The position numbers and the translations under genes are program-made. The notes under the pieces are model-generated. The model was not told where the DNA came from. It saw only the letters and a list, made by a program, of their open reading frames with translations, and did no database searches. Of a stretch of 64,000 bases of DNA, positions 1-10,729 are shown in pieces. This DNA comes from Kingdonia uniflora (taxonomy: Eukaryota > Streptophyta > Magnoliopsida > Ranunculales > Circaeasteraceae), in assembly GCA_014058105.1 (NCBI GenBank), contig JACGCM010002784.1, forward strand, positions 1,488,001 through 1,552,000, given 5' to 3'. Every line of letters begins with the position of its first letter. Within the stretch, counting starts at the first letter, position 1.

Positions 1-59
1 GAGATGATGGCCATTTAAAAACTCTTGTTTAGGGAATAAATAATGGAGCTCCAAGGATA

Positions 60-330
60 TGAATTGCAACTGACTCTAAGTTTATGACTCAATATTTCAG
101 ATACAACATTGAACCGCCATGGAACTGCTATCTTCTCAGCCAAAATATCAAGAAACTAATCAACAGCTAAGAGGAATTCAGGATTTATCGTGTCTTTAGA
201 GAAGCGAATGAATGGGCAAAAAATTTGGATTCATATTGTACTACTTTTAGTGAAGTTTTACTCTCCCCTAATACAGTACCTAATAGTTTGCGCATCCATC
301 TAGAGGGTCTTAGAGGTAAAAAGTATATTA
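60..330 (+). pseudogene. Fragment of a LINE RNase H domain
   Basis: A plus-strand reading gives DSKFMTQYFRYNIEPPWN, then NIKKLI, and after a stop FRIYRVFREANEWAKNLDS followed by LEGLRGKKY. The 'DSK...PPW...I..I' and 'hhaREAN..A..LA' pattern is that of the plant RNase H-like domain (RVT_3) found at the C-terminus of non-LTR retrotransposons and in related host proteins. In-frame stops and missing catalytic parts show that it is a relic. It lies downstream of NOP14 exon 3 in opposite orientation, so it probably sits in a NOP14 intron. No other coding signal is seen between it and 561. Confidence 0.5.
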
Positions 331-515
331 CGACATAATCTCTTTATTTTCACATGCATTCATACATGGTCGGGGTCTGCCTTAACCCCAGCTTGCTCAG
401 CAAAAAAAAAAAAAATTGCAATAGTTTAACTCTCCATAACTAGTAATACAGTAAAATGTACTCTCTTGTTTCTAGAATCAGGTTAACGGGTAGGAAACTA
501 TACATCCAAAAACTG

Positions 516-535
516 CTATATATATATATATATAT
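516..535. repeat. (TA)n microsatellite
   Basis: About ten TA dinucleotides follow each other in the NOP14 intron just beyond the exon 3 donor. A second short simple repeat (TTAA/ATTA units) lies at 727-747 in the intron between exons 2 and 3. Neither has an evident function. Confidence 0.85.
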
Positions 536-560
536 CAGTCATTTCAAAATGCATACGTAC

Positions 561-1362
561 TATCATTTTTGTTATTTTTTGCCTCGTCATCTGCTGACAA
601 TTCATCCTCATAATCATCCTTTTCTAAGAAAGAACCACCACCATAAATAGCACCTTCATCCTCTTCCCCATCAGACAAATTATATTTACTTTTCTTGTCC
701 ACCTTTAACTGAAAAAATAATAACATAATTAATTAATTAATTAATTAGTACTCAAGTTGATGCCAAATTCCTACTAATAACACGCAACAACACCAAAAGT
801 TAGAGAATCAAGAGAAACATTCATATCAGTACTCAGTTTTACCTGGCGCTTACGTCGTAAGATGGCCTTGTCGAATTCCCCAAGTGTTTTATCTTGCTCT
901 CCAATACGCTTATCTTCAAAAACTGAAGATTTCCCACTTTGCTTGTATTCCTTCAATAGCGTCATCTTCCTCTGTACTTGAAAAAAATATTCACCATCAG
1001 CTAATGAAAATACGAGACCCATTAATTAAACCCTAATAATAAGACCACAACTTCCATGTGCATTTTAGAATATAACTAGAAGAAGCCTTTCATTTTACCT
1101 TCTCATTGCCTCGAGAACGAGCCAAACCCGCCCGTTGCTCTTCCCCTTTGCGTTTCTTCCCTACAAGATCAAATTTTCTACAAGACCAAATGGTCTCGAA
1201 TGGGTTCTCTTTCTGTGGAGCCTTTGTTTTCATGGCAACACTATTTGGACCAGAAAGTACTAATTTCTTCGAAGAAGAAGAACAAGAACTCTTCTTGTTC
1301 TTCTTCTTCTTCTTACTCGTACTAGCGTTGTTTGGCTTTGTTTCCATCCTCTTCTTCGCCAT
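561..1362 (-). CDS. NOP14: NOP14 (nucleolar complex protein 14), first three exons, gene cut by window edge
   Basis: NOP14 is a nucleolar component of the U3 snoRNP/SSU processome needed for 18S rRNA maturation and 40S assembly. Three minus-strand exons join in phase: 1362-1099 (88 codons, start MAKKRMETK), 971-843 (43 codons) and 708-561. All have GT donors and AG acceptors (CAG before 971, TTTTTTCAG before 708; donor GTACGT after 561). The product shows a Lys/Ser-rich N-terminus, then NPFETIWSCRKFDLVGKKRK, then MTLLKEYKQSGKSSVFEDKR and KKSKYNLSDGEEDE. These match the ordered landmarks of NOP14 N-termini (NPFE..., the LLKEYK...SNVF.DKR.GE block, then an acidic stretch). The rest of the protein lies beyond the left edge. 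No disabling mutation is seen, so this is probably an active gene. Confidence 0.88.
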
Positions 1363-1770
1363 AATGTAGACACTCGAAATAACGATATCCCAATACCGCC
1401 AAAATTCACAATTGAATAATCACAAGTATCAAACGAATTCCTGAAACGAAAAACGAAGTTTAAATATAAAACATAAAGCATTCACTTGTTGATTTCAATT
1501 GAATTATCTAAATGCTTGTGTGAGCGAACAAAGCTCGAATTATTTGCAGAGCTTACAAATAAGCAAGACTAAGAAAATTCTTTAACCAACTCAGCTCAAT
1601 TCAAGAGAGAAACAATTTACCTCAAATTGCTAGATAACTCCTTTTGAAAGAGAGAGAAAGAGAAGTCGTCACTAGTGTTTAGGGTTTAAGGTGAAAGGGA
1701 TGAATGTTTTGAGTTTGCAGCAACACGGTAGTAAACGACCAAGAAAACATCAACTACTCCGAACTAATGT
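1363..1770 (-). promoter_or_regulatory. NOP14 5' leader and promoter with telo-box
   Basis: This stretch lies upstream of the NOP14 start. At 1678-1687 it holds TTTAGGGTTT, which on the gene strand is AAACCCTAAA, a telo-box. Telo-boxes are typical of plant ribosomal-protein and ribosome-biogenesis promoters. A purine/pyrimidine-biased run (GAGAGAGAAAGAG at about 1649-1661) lies beside it. The promoter is cut short by retroelement A, inserted about 0.4 kb upstream of the start codon. Confidence 0.5.
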
Positions 1771-2110
1771 TGATGTGAACATCTCCATGTGCACGTCGTA
1801 CACTCGTTGACGGTCTTTTTATTTAAACTTATTAAGATTAGGGGTTTAACTATTGAGATGTTTTTATTTTAAAGTCTAATTAGATTTTAATTTCGAGAGT
1901 TAGGGGAATTGCTATTGTAGGAGGAGTAGCCTTGAGGCCTATATAAGGAGAGAGTGGTGTAACTTTATTTATTAGTTGTTATTAAATAAAGCTTCAGGTT
2001 TAACCCTAATTTAGTTTTTATTGAGTTTTGAATTTAGTAAAGAAAACCCTTATCTCAATCAGGTTTTCGTAATCTTCAAATTTTCGCTTCTGCGACTTGA
2101 GTTTACGTCA
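1771..2110 (+). repeat. Element A 5' LTR
   Basis: This LTR has a TATA-like box GCCTATATAAGG near 1938 and an AATAAAG poly(A)-like signal near 1985. It ends in CA just before the tRNA-Met primer site. It is about 30 bp longer than the 3' copy because of an insertion (1786-1817) after the first 15 bases. Confidence 0.88.
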
Positions 2111-2263
2111 AATTGGCATCAGAGCCGATTTATTTTTCTTGGAGGAGTCAAATTTTTATCCACAATAACGCGTATTGAAGCATCCAAAAAACTAACGGCG
2201 ACTCAACAAATCAAAACCCTAACAAAATGATATGATGAGAGGCTTAATCGATTCGATAGGTTT

Positions 2264-3690
2264 ATGGATGCGTTTACCATTGGTGCATTTAATGCACCCC
2301 CTCCTCAAACACCAACTTTGATCCAAACGGACAAAGAATCGGAAAAGAGCCTCGTGAAGAACGATGCATTTTTGGAAGATTTAAACCCGTTTGCCACGCT
2401 CAACATCAACCCCGAAGAATACCTCAACATCGGAGTACTTGCAGGTGTCATGGGAAGTTTTTCCACCAATTTTTGGGCAGGGGTTGCCAACAGATCGTCG
2501 GCAACGACAACCCCAATCGTCGAAGTGGTGGAGTCCAGCAAAAGGAAGAGTTCAATCGGTAATGGAGATAGTATTGGAAAAGTTGTCATGTAATGGGTAC
2601 GACTCAAATAGGTTTCCATGGCGATTTTGCAATTATGGATAAAATCCTACCCACCAAAGTTGCAGGCCAGGTTTGGGGAAGACGGTCAATTGGTTCGTGA
2701 GAGGGAGAGATTTGAAGCACGTGCAACATACGAACTAAGGGTTAAGTGTAGCACGATGCTCGCACGTAGTGGATCCAACCCAACAACGACTAACAAACCA
2801 AGGCCAACTACAACATCTGCCCTAGACCCAAGCCCACAAATCAGCAGGATCCAACCCAACACAATTCATCACGGCCCAGCCCAGCGCCTTTCAGCTTATG
2901 ACCCGAGAACAATACACAGCCTGGGCCAAAGTGTGTCAAATCCAGGCCCGGGCTCAACTATGGGATCCCCAACTTCAACAGTTCGTGGGCCCTCCAAATA
3001 AATTGGGGATCCCGACCCAAAGTCTGGAGACTCAATGGTACAGACTCAGCCCTTTCTTTATCGATGACAGTGTCATCGAGGATACTAACGGAAGAAGATG
3101 GCAACCCCACAACTTGCCACCGATAACCCACACCACCAACCCTGTACCAGACTATACCGTACAACAACCCAACCAATCACCTCCGATGATCAGCGCGATC
3201 GCCACCTCCAACCTGCAAGAAACAACCTATCCCCATCAGCCCATCTTCTATTATACCCCACTCTTCAATCATATCTCTTCTACTCCTCCTCTTGTTTCTT
3301 TACCCACCCACAATATAAACCAGCAACACCTACGAACCCACCTCGTGGGATCAATCACACCATCAGTTTCCTTTGGTCCCGACAACAGCATAGATCCCAA
3401 TTGGGAACAACAGTGCCTAACCCATCATCCCATCGTTCTACCCATCGATCTCCGATCACCTCTTATCTGCAACTACAAAAACAACCCTCCCCACCAATGC
3501 CTCCAACCAACTCAATGCCAACACCGTGGTTTATTGGTTCACACCTCTTTCCGACCAATGGAATTGGGGACACTTTGATGAAGCAATACATGTATGCAGA
3601 TTTTGGTTATGATGGTCGTAATGGACAGTTTATAGATGGTCAGAGAGAGACAATCTCACGGGGGAGTACATTATGCTCCATCTTTTGAAT
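2264..3690 (+). pseudogene. Element A leader/N-terminal region, Pro/Gln/Thr-rich
   Basis: Several overlapping open stretches in different frames (2264-2593, 2618-3001, 2898-3578, 3098-3688) encode low-complexity Pro-, Gln-, Thr- and His-rich sequence. It starts MDAFTIGAFNAPPPQTPTL and later has RYELRV-like charged segments. The shape suggests the N-terminal, poorly conserved part of a gag protein whose frame has been broken by small indels. No known domain was recognised here. Confidence 0.4.
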
Positions 3691-3889
3691 AACAGTTGTA
3701 GTTCAACGGGCAAGGTCGGGGTCGTGGTAAAAAAAACCCGATTGACACCCCACATCGTGATCGTCAGGAACGATAAAGACCTATGGGATCACCTTCACGA
3801 ACACCCCGACGCCCGTATGCTACTCGTTACTAGGATGATGATGATTATTATATAGAGACATGATTTGAGCGTAAATCGTAGAGACATGG

Positions 3890-4530
3890 CCAATGTACTG
3901 ATATTGAGGCTCTTGCACGAGCTATTACTGAACAAAGACATGATCTACATTTAAGAGTTCCAGAATTTGATGGTAAGTCCGATACAGATGCCTTTATTGA
4001 TTGGTTAGACATGGTTGATATGATTTTCGCTTATAAGTGTTAGGGGGATCCGAAACAGGTAATAATTATTAAATCACGATTATCTGGTTATGCGCTTACT
4101 TGATAGAACAATGTACAATAGTCTCGAAAATCTCAGGGTTATCCGATGATTACCGAGTGGTCAAAGATGAGACGTGATATGAAAAAAATATTTATCCCAA
4201 TGAATTACGATCAGGTCATCTTTGGTAAGCTTCAATCTTTAAAGATGGGTCTCTATACTATTGAGGAGTGCACCGACCAATTTTATTTACTTGAATTACG
4301 TGCTCATCTAAGTGAGACCGAACAACAAAGAGTTAGCAGGTATAAAGGTGGTCTTACAAGATGAGAACGAAGATTGTCCTGCGTTTGTAAAGAAGGTTGA
4401 GTTAGTCGTAGATGGTATGCGTGAGAGTGTTATAGCGACTATTCAGCGAGTTCTACAGGATGAGAACGAAGATGAGGATGGGATACACACTACATTTGTG
4501 CGCGAGTTTTCTGGAGCACCAACTCTTTGA
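3890..4530 (+). pseudogene. Element A gag core
   Basis: Reading through frameshifts and stops gives LRVPEFDGKSDTDAFIDWLD, then MITEWSKMRRDMKKIFIPMN, YDQVIFGKLQSLKMGLYTIE and ELRAHLSETEQQRVSRYKGG. This is the plant Ty3/gypsy gag pattern: 'F.G..d...FldWL..ve..F', 'W..mk..m...F.P..Y', 'L..L.qG..sVeeYt..F..L' and '..RY..GL'. No zinc knuckle (CCHC) is seen before the 3' LTR. At least three stops interrupt the frame. Confidence 0.7.
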
Positions 4531-4564
4531 TTTTATGGTCAAAATTTTCTGAAGACGGAGGGTT

Positions 4565-4872
4565 TGATGTGAACATCTCCTATTTTAACTTATTAAGATT
4601 AGGGGATTAACTATTGAAGATGCTTTTATTTTAAAGTCTAATTAGATTCTAATTTGGAGAGGTATGGGACTTGAAATTGTAGGAGGAGTAGGGTTGAGGC
4701 CTCTATAAGGAGAGGGTGGTGTAACTTTATTTCTTAGTTGTTATTGAATAAAGCTTCAGGTTTAGCCCTAATTTAGTTTTTATTGAGTTTTGAATTTAGT
4801 AGAGAAAAACCTAATTTTAATTAGGTTTTCATAATCTTCAAGTTTTTGCTTTCGCGACTTGAGTTTACGTCA
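4565..4872 (+). repeat. Element A 3' LTR
   Basis: This is the direct copy of 1771-2110 with the same ends (TGATGTGAAC...TTTACGTCA), and the AATGT duplication follows it. Scattered substitutions between the copies show that the insertion is not recent. Confidence 0.88.
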
Positions 4873-5421
4873 AATGTTCTCTGATAAGGTTATTTTTGAT
4901 ATCCAATAGTTCTCATTTTATGCGATTGAGAATATGGGAAGCAATTTGCTAGGGAGAGACTTTGATCGACTTGTTGTTCATTACGGATTTGTTTGATGAA
5001 GGTCTCATAAAGAAGAGTTAGTTGTTTGTATCATAATTCATGGGCCCCTTAATGTGGAATGCAGATAGATATTCAGATCATCCAATACTTTGTATCTTCA
5101 TCAGGTAATGAAGTTACGAGCGAAGAAGATAATTAAGGAACATTACCCTGGATCTACATGGTCTGAAACATATAATATATGTTAAATTAGCATATAATTT
5201 TTTTGGGGGAGGGTGATTCAGGTCAGTTACACGCTGACTGTGAAAGAAACATTGTACAATAGAGAGATCCTTCGAAGAGTAATCGATTGTGATGTATATG
5301 AAAGCCAATGATTATAACCCAATGGAGACAACCTCAAGAATGTATTCGCAAAAATTATGCAGAAATCAACGTTTACAACTCCAAGGCTTAACTTTATAGG
5401 GTCATGGGAGATTCTCGGCCA
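4873..5421. other. Unassigned AT-rich interval between element A and the MULE
   Basis: No gene was recognised. The interval is the left flank of the MULE; its continuation after excision of the MULE would be 49738 onward. Only short open stretches without recognisable motifs are present. Confidence 0.6.
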
Positions 5422-5430
5422 AAGGTGTTT

Positions 5431-5608
5431 GGGAAAGGATTTAGAGACACTCACAAACCAAACACTCAAGTCTCACTCAATACGAACCACTCATCTCTAT
5501 TAGATGAGTGACTCTTAAAATTGGTAATTTGCTATATAGGAAATGTGGTTGGAAAACTTATTGGGCTAGTTGACACTCTTTCTCTTTCTTCCCCTCTAGG
5601 TGGCAGAT
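5431..5608 (+). repeat. MULE left terminal inverted repeat
   Basis: This matches the reverse complement of 49551-49728 along about 178 bp with scattered differences. The match ends at the shared GGTGGCAGA. It contains a 9-bp-arm hairpin, CACTCATCT ctatt AGATGAGTG (5488-5510), which is conserved in the other terminus. Confidence 0.92.
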
Positions 5609-5609
5609 A

Positions 5610-6236
5610 CATCGTATTTCCCTATATCCTACAAAGAATTCAAATTACTCATATATTACTCACATTGCTGTCTCCCCCCACCCTTCTCTATTTCTCTCTT
5701 ACAAACCAAATATTGTCTCTCTCTCTCTCTGTTACACTCACTATTAGAGTGGTTTTTAAATTCCCTAAATTTTCTCCTTTAAATCTCTTTCTCTCTCTCG
5801 AACAGTTTCTTTCTCCATTTTGAAGCTTAACCATTATTCGTACAGTTTCCCTCCCTTAAATCTATTTCTCTCTTTCGAACAGTTTCCCTCCCTTAAATTT
5901 ATTTATCTTTCTCCATTTGGTTGGGGTTTTAAGCGACAGTGTTCTTTTAATTTGGGGGTTTTAGAGAATAATTTAGGGTTTGTTGTTGAATATTGGAGAA
6001 CAGTTTATTGGTGGAGATTGGTGTCTATTTGAAGGTATTGAGAATGGGATCACATTGAGAATAATTATAATTATAGTTCATTTAATGGTTGTCTCCCCTT
6101 TTGTGTAATGCATTTCACAATCTAAATTGTAATTTATTTTCCCTAGATCATGTCCCCTCTGCGTAATACATGGTTAGAAGTCAAAATTTATGAATTCAAC
6201 AATATGACAGTGGAATTGGAGTTATGGAAATCTAAT
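5610..6236 (+). other. MULE left subterminal region, CT-rich leader
   Basis: This CT-rich stretch (many TCTCTCTC and CCTCCC runs, 5690-5900) reads like a plant promoter and 5' leader. It probably belongs to the plus-strand PMD gene. GGGTTTTAGAGAATAATTTAGG at 5956 onward marks its end. Open stretches here (for example 5521-5823) are low-complexity Ser/Leu/Phe translations and are not taken as genes. Confidence 0.4.
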
Positions 6237-6569
6237 ATTATCGAATTCGACAATTTAGCAAGTATAATTGGAGTTATGGAAATTGAATACTGTCGAATTC
6301 GGCAATTTTGCAAGTGTAATTGGAGTTATGGAAATCTAATATTGTCGAATTCGACAATTTAGCAAGTGTAATTGGAGTTATGCATATAAAACATTGTCGA
6401 AATTGATAATATTGGTAATGTACATGGAAACTTGGAATATATAATATTGTCGAGCTCGATAATTATTATAATGTACATAAAACCTTACATATATAATATT
6501 GTCAACTTAGACAATTACCAAGTGTAATTGGAGTTATGCATATATAATAATGTCGAATTCGACAATATT
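6237..6569. repeat. Palindrome cluster 1 (seven units, about 52-bp period)
   Basis: Copies of the palindrome ATTGTCGAATTCGACAAT and close variants start at about 6237, 6288, 6339, 6393, 6445, 6498 and 6549, so the spacing is 51-54 bp. The spacer often reads 'TAGCAAGTGTAATTGGAGTTATG' or 'TATGCATATATAATA' in part. It lies 0.6 kb inside the left terminus, upstream of the first recognised PMD exon. Confidence 0.9.
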
Positions 6570-6647
6570 GTACTGAGACTTTAAGTAATAAAATTGTGTA
6601 CAGGTACACAATAAAAGAGAAACTACCTCCTACAGCTACCAAGAGAG

Positions 6648-7100
6648 TTGGACAGAGCAGATCCAGAACACTTAGACTTTGAATATGCAAAAACATATAA
6701 GAGAAAGAGAAAGACTGTTGAGAAGAGAACATTGGTCCTTCCAAACATTGTTGAACAATTAGGAAACTTTGAAACTACGAATGAGGGTGTTAATCAAAAT
6801 AGTAAAGCTGATACAATAGACATATTGAAGATGGTGGCGAGACTCGGGTAACAGTGGGTTCTAAAATTTAGAGTGAGTCTGCCCAAGCTACTTTGGGAGC
6901 TCAACCAACGCTCGGTGAATGTCGTAGGGGAACTGATTATGAGGTTTATATTCCTAGTACTGGGGGTAATTGTGAACGTAGTGTTGGGGGTAATTGTGAA
7001 GGCGAGGGGGCTGCAAACAATAAAGATGTAGGCTCTATTGATACTAGTTTGCCCAAGAGCTTAAAGTTCCATAGAGTGAGGTCGATCGCGCTAGGGCAGG
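6648..7100 (+). pseudogene. PMD gene N-terminal exon region
   Basis: One frame gives MDRADPEHLDFEYAKTYKRK and EKRTLVLPNIVEQLGNFETT up to a stop at 6849. Another frame from about 6893 gives TDYEVYIPSTGGNC, GSIDTSLPKSLKFHRVRS and IALGQ, ending at a possible GTATAC donor at about 7100. The second part has an imperfect repeat of GGNCE. No known domain was found; assignment to the PMD gene rests on position, strand and the intron-like gap before 7217. Confidence 0.4.
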
Positions 7101-7216
7101 TATACTATTTAATTGCCATTTGTTATTTCCATTACTGTTATTATAATTTGGAAATTTAAATAGTTACATTTTATTTGGTAATATCATTTTTTTGACATAA
7201 TCGATGTTATTGTTCA

Positions 7217-7648
7217 GGAGAAGCATTGACTTCGTGTTCACCATCACCCGTCAACGTGGGATCTTACAAGGGAACCGCAAATGGTCCAGAAATTGGTTAA
7301 GTTGAAGGGTTTAGATAGAATTAGGGCTATATCGTATGACTATTATAACTCCGGGCTTATTTCTGCATTTGCCGAACGTTGGCAACCAGAAACTAATAGT
7401 TTCTATTTCAAATGGGGAGAGATGACTCCAACTTTGGATAATGTGGAGCAATTGATTGGCTTTGATGCAGATGGTGATGCCACGGTAATTGGCGGTACTT
7501 GGGAATTCCCTGCTGCTCTCGATATTTTCCAAAAGAATCTTTTACTAGATTTTGCTGGATTCAAAACTTTGAAAGCTGGTAGTAAATGAAATTCTTTGTT
7601 ACTGAGGAAACTAAGAGGACATTATGCATACAAATTGGAGAAGGTTAT
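7217..7648 (+). pseudogene. PMD exon, 5' half, truncated by element B
   Basis: An acceptor (TTCAG at about 7216) precedes the exon. The frame reads HHHPSTWDLTREPQMVQKLV, GLDRIRAISYDYYNSGLIS, AFAERWQPETNSFYFKWGEM, TPTLDNVEQLIGFDADGD and LLLRKLRGHYAYKLEKV. This is the classic PMD signature: 'W...l...l...Gl..i', 'l..Al.ERW.pET.tFh...GE.T.tL.DV..L.Gl..dG'. A TGA at about 7587 is the only stop. The frame resumes at 33119 as ISDGTTVTAKKK when element B and one GTTAT copy are removed, which proves that the retroelement cut a coding exon. Confidence 0.85.
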
Positions 7649-8226
7649 TGGAAGGGCCTACCCTTCGACCTAGCCCAATTAGAACTACCTCAATATTAGA
7701 CTCACGCATTTCACACGTGACATGAACAGTCAGCATTGACACCTACACCACGAACTGATAAAGAAGGTGGATCGAGCACAACATAAGAAGATGAACAAGT
7801 CAAAGATACCTATCTCTCAAGAACTCAACAGTTACACAGTCAACCACCACTTACCTCATTATTTAGAGAAGGTGCTTCAGCACAATAACGAGCTGCATGT
7901 AAAGTCTATATAAGGAAAAAGTTCCATAAGAGACAGGAACCGAAAAATACCAAGAAAAACCAGATTTTCTATACTCTAAAAGCTTCTTATTTGCAAGATC
8001 AAGTATTTCTAGTTCGAGAGATCACTTGTAATAAAATATCAGTCTCAAGCAATAAAAGTTACTGTTACTAAAACCCTCAATTCGAGGTCATGGTTTTTAC
8101 CTATTTAAAGATTTTCCACGCTAAATCACCTATATCATTTCTTGTTTTACATTAGTTTTTGTCATAGGTACATTGGTGTAAGAGCTAATTCTGAGTCATT
8201 TCAAGTTACGGAATTAGGCCATTACA
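7649..8226 (+). repeat. Element B 5' LTR
   Basis: This LTR shows a TATA box CTATATAAGG at about 7906 and AATAAAA signals near 8031 and 8050. The primer-binding site follows two bases after its end: TGGCACCGTTTGTGGGAA (8229-8246), related to the TGGCGCC-type sites of Tat and Athila elements. It is clearly homologous to the LTRs of element C. Confidence 0.93.
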
Positions 8227-8302
8227 TTTGGCACCGTTTGTGGGAAAGAAGACATTTCCACAATATCCTAAGGCATACATTCATTCCACTATCAATCTCC
8301 AA

Positions 8303-9660
8303 TCATGGTCACTTCTAGACGACCAGCAACCGGAATCTAACTCAATCTTTCAGTTGAGCCAGAATAGCTTACAGAACTACGGGCAAATCTCCACGCCAAA
8401 ATTGAGAAATACAGTGAGCTCGAACGTCAGTTAACTCTTGGCCGAGAGCTTCGAGAAAAGGAGCTCGAACCCGAGCAACAAGCTCGTTTGACAGCGTTCA
8501 AACGACATGAAAGTCAGATGACAACTATACAGACTACGTGACAGGCTCTTCAGGATACTAACAGGCTCCTTAAACTAGAGATCGTGATCAAATGTCAAAG
8601 ACCTCCCAATTTTATGCGCAGGAGAGATTGAGACCACGAGGAGCCACCAGCAAAGTTATTTCTAGAAATGTTCAATACGAACCTCAACCTTCAATTCATT
8701 TAGGCGGTGAAGTTCAGTATGATATCAACAGAGGTCTCCAACCTTTTAAAAGTCAAGAAGAACAGTTGCCTCAACCTCGGATTCCAGCAAGTGATCGCTT
8801 GAGTAAGGGCACCGGCACTCATAATCCTCAACCACCTCGCCAAGCCACTCAAGCCACACATCTATACGTCACACAAGAACATATGGATCAGCGCATCAAG
8901 GAGTTAATCGAAGCTCAAACTTTAAGCACTCAATACGATCTTACCAAGTTGCAAGGAAGTCCGATTGCCAAAGAGTTATTTGATATGGAAGTACCGAAAT
9001 GTTTCCATACTCCAAAGATACGTAAATACAAGGGCACCGATCCAGATGAACACATTCAACAATATCGTGATTCATTGGGGTTGTACTCCAATCTCAACCA
9101 TATTCTCTGCCGTCTGTTCACAACAAGTTTACAGGGGGAACCGTTCTAGTGGTTCTATTTTCTACCAGAAGATTCCATCCTCACTTTCGATCAGCTGCAG
9201 AAACAATTCGTCAAGATGCATGCTCACAACAAAGACAAGGAATAGAATTTATTTTCTCTTATTAGTCTTAAACAATCACAAAGAGAGAAGCTCGAGGCAT
9301 TTGCCAAGAAGTTTTTAGAGCTCGCGCGAAAGGTGGATAATCTTGATCAATAAACAATTGTTACTGCTTTCACCAACGCGCTCCGCTCGACTTTAAAGCA
9401 AAAGAGCACCTCTTCCTCAACAAACCCACGACCTTGGAGGATATGATCACCAAAGTTAATGGGTATGTCGACCTGGAAAGGATGATGTCCGAAAGGCATA
9501 AATCTACTAAATTTGTCCTAACCACTAAAGGTCCACCTACAAAACGAAATAATGAACCAAAGGTGGATCAGGGTAATCAAAAACGTTCCAAGGCCAACTC
9601 TAGCAACCCTAAAAAAGGTAGTACATTACCCAAACCGGTCCTCCCTAAGATAAATGTCTG
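8303..9660 (+). pseudogene. Element B gag
   Basis: The start MVTSRRPATG is shared with element C (MVSSRRQAVG at 31141). A Glu/Arg-rich helical stretch follows (LTELRANLHAKIEK, then LGRELREKELEPEQQ), and then gag motifs FDMEVPKCFHTPKIRKYKGT, DPDEHIQQYRDSLGLYS, TFDQLQKQFVKMHAHN and REKLEAFAKKFLELARKVDN. The 'P..F..pki..Y.G..DP..Hi..y' segment is typical of Tat/Athila gag. At least five stops or frameshifts interrupt it. A basic C-terminal region rich in Lys and Asn (9434-9660) has no clear CCHC knuckle. Confidence 0.75.
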
Positions 9661-10147
9661 AATCCCCGTAATTTTTCAAATTCTATCAAAGGATAAGCTA
9701 TACTATCCATCTCAACCATTAGAACCAATCGAAGGCCGCCTGTACTACATGCATCACAAGGTAAATCATTATGCTACTGACAACTAATATGCTTTACTGA
9801 GGTTGCTGGAATTTATTTTCAAAGATGGGAAGAGGTTCGAATACATTATCAACCTGGAATCATACAAGGATGACAGCTATAAGAAGCAGCTCGAAGTAGT
9901 CCAGGTCGAAGATCAAGCTGAGGAGAAACATCTCTACCACATGTACCATAATAACATGACCGAGATTTATCAGATCAACAACTCTTGCAGATTCAAGCGC
10001 AGAAGACTATCAGAATGTTGCGATCTCACACCTCAAGATAAAGAAGCCAAGCTTCTACCTTAGTCAAGTAATCGCCAGCTTAGGATTTTATTCGAAGATT
10101 GCGACATTAATCATGCAAAATTTCTACATCATGATGCATTAGTCATA

Positions 10148-10576
10148 ATGCTCAAAATGAAGATGTTTGTCATATATACAATGATGATCGATATTGGAAG
10201 CGGTATTGAGATTCTCTTTCAAAGCACAATCGACCAGATGGGATTGGCCGATCAAGTTATTCTGAGCGACACCGATATCAGTAGATTTAATGGTTCCAAA
10301 GAAGAGCAAGTAGGCAAGATCATCTTACCAATCACCGCTAGACCAGCCACAATCAATGTCGTCTTCCACGTCATTAACGCCAAATCTCGTTATCTCAAGA
10401 TTATGGGTCGTTGCTGGATTTACAACATGGAAGTGATCGATTTCACTTATCATCAAGCACTTCGCTTCAAACACAATGATGATATCTATGAAATCAAAGG
10501 CAGTCAAAAGCTTTCTCGAGCTTACGAGAATACCGTCACTGCCATTCTAGATACCTCAGACAGATACGTTGTATAG
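10148..10576 (+). pseudogene. Element B aspartic protease region
   Basis: The open stretch of 142 codons contains YTMMIDIGSGIEILFQSTID, where DIGS aligns with the retropepsin active-site D(S/T)G and the following residues resemble the 'ILF...L..MGL' of Tat proteases. FNGSKEEQVGKIILPITA and VVFHVINAKSRYLKIMGRCW match the conserved continuation, in which plant gypsy copies usually have YN.ILGR.WI/L. The active-site D-x-G is therefore altered to DIG. Confidence 0.75.
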
Positions 10577-10729
10577 AAATTACATAAAGTTGGTCACATC
10601 GATGATCAACCTTCAACAGAAGAACCTACAGAATACATCGACATTAATGGACCTAGCAGGGGTACTTTCATCGGTACCAAGCTGGTCCAGCATGATAAGG
10701 AGGCTTTCATTGAATTCTTAAGAATAAAT

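Larger units (their letters stand above)
1771..4872 (+). mobile_element. Element A: short gag-only Ty3/gypsy-like LTR element (TR-GAG type)
   Basis: Direct LTRs (1771-2110 and 4565-4872) begin TGATGTGAAC and end TTTACGTCA. A perfect 5-bp duplication AATGT flanks the element (1766-1770 and 4873-4877). A primer-binding site complementary to initiator-Met tRNA follows the 5' LTR (TGGCATCAGAGCC, 2114-2126), and a purine tract (GAAGACGGAGGG) precedes the 3' LTR. The internal part holds only gag-like sequence with no protease, reverse transcriptase or integrase. At 3.1 kb it fits the non-autonomous TR-GAG class, which depends on a gypsy partner. It lies between the NOP14 promoter and the giant MULE. 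Stops and frameshifts show that it is old. Confidence 0.88.

Noticed and set aside
1106..1369. Plus-strand open stretch of 87 codons
   Set aside because: It is the antisense of NOP14 exon 1, with Phe/Leu runs that mirror the Lys codons of the real gene.
5521..5823. Plus-strand 100-codon open stretch beside the left MULE terminus
   Set aside because: Low-complexity Ser/Leu/Phe translation of CT-rich DNA that overlaps the inverted repeat; no support as a gene.
6237..6569. CRISPR-like array of regular palindromic repeats
   Set aside because: Plant nuclear context, palindromic degenerate units with equally repetitive spacers, and no cas genes; the spacers are themselves repeated, so this is not a CRISPR array.
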